A stretch of DNA of 32,052 nucleotides from Pseudonocardiales bacterium (lineage in GTDB: Bacteria; Actinomycetota; Actinomycetes; Mycobacteriales; Jatrophihabitantaceae): contig QHCC01000003.1 of NCBI GenBank assembly GCA_003243915.1, positions 566 to 32,617 on the forward strand, in the 5' to 3' direction. A model generated the notes under the pieces. It did no database searches. It worked only from the letters and a program-made list of their open reading frames with translations, and was not told where the DNA came from. Below are positions 31,523 to 32,052 of the stretch, piece after piece. Within the stretch, counting starts at the first letter, position 1. Each line of letters begins with the position of its first letter. Made by a program: the position numbers and the translations under genes.

Positions 31523-32052
31523 ATGGTCCACGGTGTGCACAGACGTCCCGCTCAGCACCGGCCGCGAATCGTCGCCGGGCTGATCGGATTCTCAACCTGC
31601 GCGGCCCTCGCGGTGGGGATCGCCTCGGTCGCGACCGCCGCCCCCAGGGCCAGCGCTAACGCCGCGTCGACCTCGCAACTGCAGTACAACCTGGCCGGTC
31701 TCGCCTACCTTCCGTGGTCAGGTATCGACGGGCAGCCCGGCCCCAACACGTCCGCGGCTACCAGGGCATTTCAGCGCGACGCGTGCATCGCCGTCGACGG
31801 TGTCGCCGGCCCGCAGACCAACGGCGCCCTGGCAGCGAAGGTCAGGCAGGTCCAGGCGGTCGCCCGCTCGACCCAGGACGGCGCATACGGACCGCACACC
31901 AAGGCCGCGGTGCGAGCATGGCAGCGCGCCCACGGTGTGACGGGCGACGGCGCCGCAGGTCCGGTGACAATGGCCGCGATGGGTATCCATCGCAGGGCTT
32001 GCCCGGCCCCGCCTCCGCCCCCGCCTCCGCCCCCACCCGGGTCGGGCACGCT
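31523..32052 (+). CDS. Secreted peptidoglycan-binding protein, 3' truncated by window edge
   Basis: From ATG 31523 (Shine-Dalgarno GGAGG at good spacing) the frame stays open to the window end, giving 176 codons. A basic N-terminus is followed by the hydrophobic IVAGLIGFSTCAALAVGIAS and an Ala-rich cleavage area near residues 39-46, a Sec signal peptide. Two peptidoglycan-binding-1 repeats follow, each with the helix-rich pattern: first QYNLAGLAYLPWSGIDGQPG and ATRAFQRDACIAVDGVAGPQ, then ARSTQDGAYGPHTKAAVRAW and QRAHGVTGDGAAGPVT. A Pro-rich linker (about residue 157 on, PPPPPPPPPG) leads towards a catalytic domain outside the window, possibly a hydrolase or transpeptidase. Confidence 0.85.
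   Translation, partial: MVHGVHRRPAQHRPRIVAGLIGFSTCAALAVGIASVATAAPRASANAASTSQLQYNLAGLAYLPWSGIDGQPGPNTSAATRAFQRDACIAVDGVAGPQTNGALAAKVRQVQAVARSTQDGAYGPHTKAAVRAWQRAHGVTGDGAAGPVTMAAMGIHRRACPAPPPPPPPPPPGSGT

Overview
This is a GC-rich, gene-dense chromosomal segment from an actinomycete (Actinomycetota). Five lines point that way: roughly 70% GC judged by eye with G/C in most third codon positions; many GTG starts and ATGA/GTGA gene overlaps; actinobacterial families (ECF sigma factors with C-terminal extensions, F420/PPOX-type oxidoreductase, DrrAB-type ABC exporter, MMPL exporter, TIGR02611/PGPGW protein); a probable tmsAB pair for 10-methyl (tuberculostearate-type) fatty acids; and several genes whose start codon sits 6-8 bases after a TANNNT box, the layout of leaderless mRNAs. 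I cannot name the genus.

Layout. 1-3409: the end of an aerobic benzoyl-CoA (box) cluster, with boxB (5' end outside the window), benzoate-CoA ligase and an amidohydrolase in one coupled operon. 3410-4610: a small kinase-like remnant, two small membrane-protein genes and tRNA-Val(CAC). 4611-8259: a likely acquired and eroded stretch just downstream of the tRNA. It holds a DUF433 antitoxin with a frameshifted DUF5615 toxin, a secreted beta-helix protein of clearly lower GC, and about 1.25 kb of debris with two strong hairpins. 8260-10671 (minus): nitroreductase, a broken gene of unknown function, and an endonuclease/exonuclease/phosphatase-fold protein. 10752-13369: tmsA-tmsB. 13452-16737: a VOC protein divergent from a SigJ/ECF41-like sigma factor, a GNAT, and a copper type II monooxygenase-like lipoprotein. 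16847-20527 (minus): VOC, a mycothiol-isomerase-like C-terminal remnant, an ECF42-type sigma factor broken by one extra base, its YciI/DGPF partner, another VOC, an acidic small protein and a membrane protein. 20626-23171: PPOX protein, small hypotheticals, MarR, GNAT and a LapA-like membrane protein. 23485-26473: an integrase-arm/zinc-finger hybrid, a methyltransferase, and an AraC-VOC pair. 26580-31317: DrrAB-type exporter, then TetR divergent from an MMPL exporter across a nested operator. 31523-end: start of a secreted peptidoglycan-binding protein.

Themes. Detoxification and efflux genes sit repeatedly beside one-component regulators or ECF sigma factors, including four separate VOC genes. 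Three genes carry indels (DUF5615, the 9108-9946 gene, ECF42), so either gene decay or assembly error should be considered. I found no CRISPR array, rRNA or intact insertion sequence. The least explained items are the box-linked amidohydrolase, the copper monooxygenase-like lipoprotein, the integrase-arm/zinc-finger protein and the paired TetR operators.
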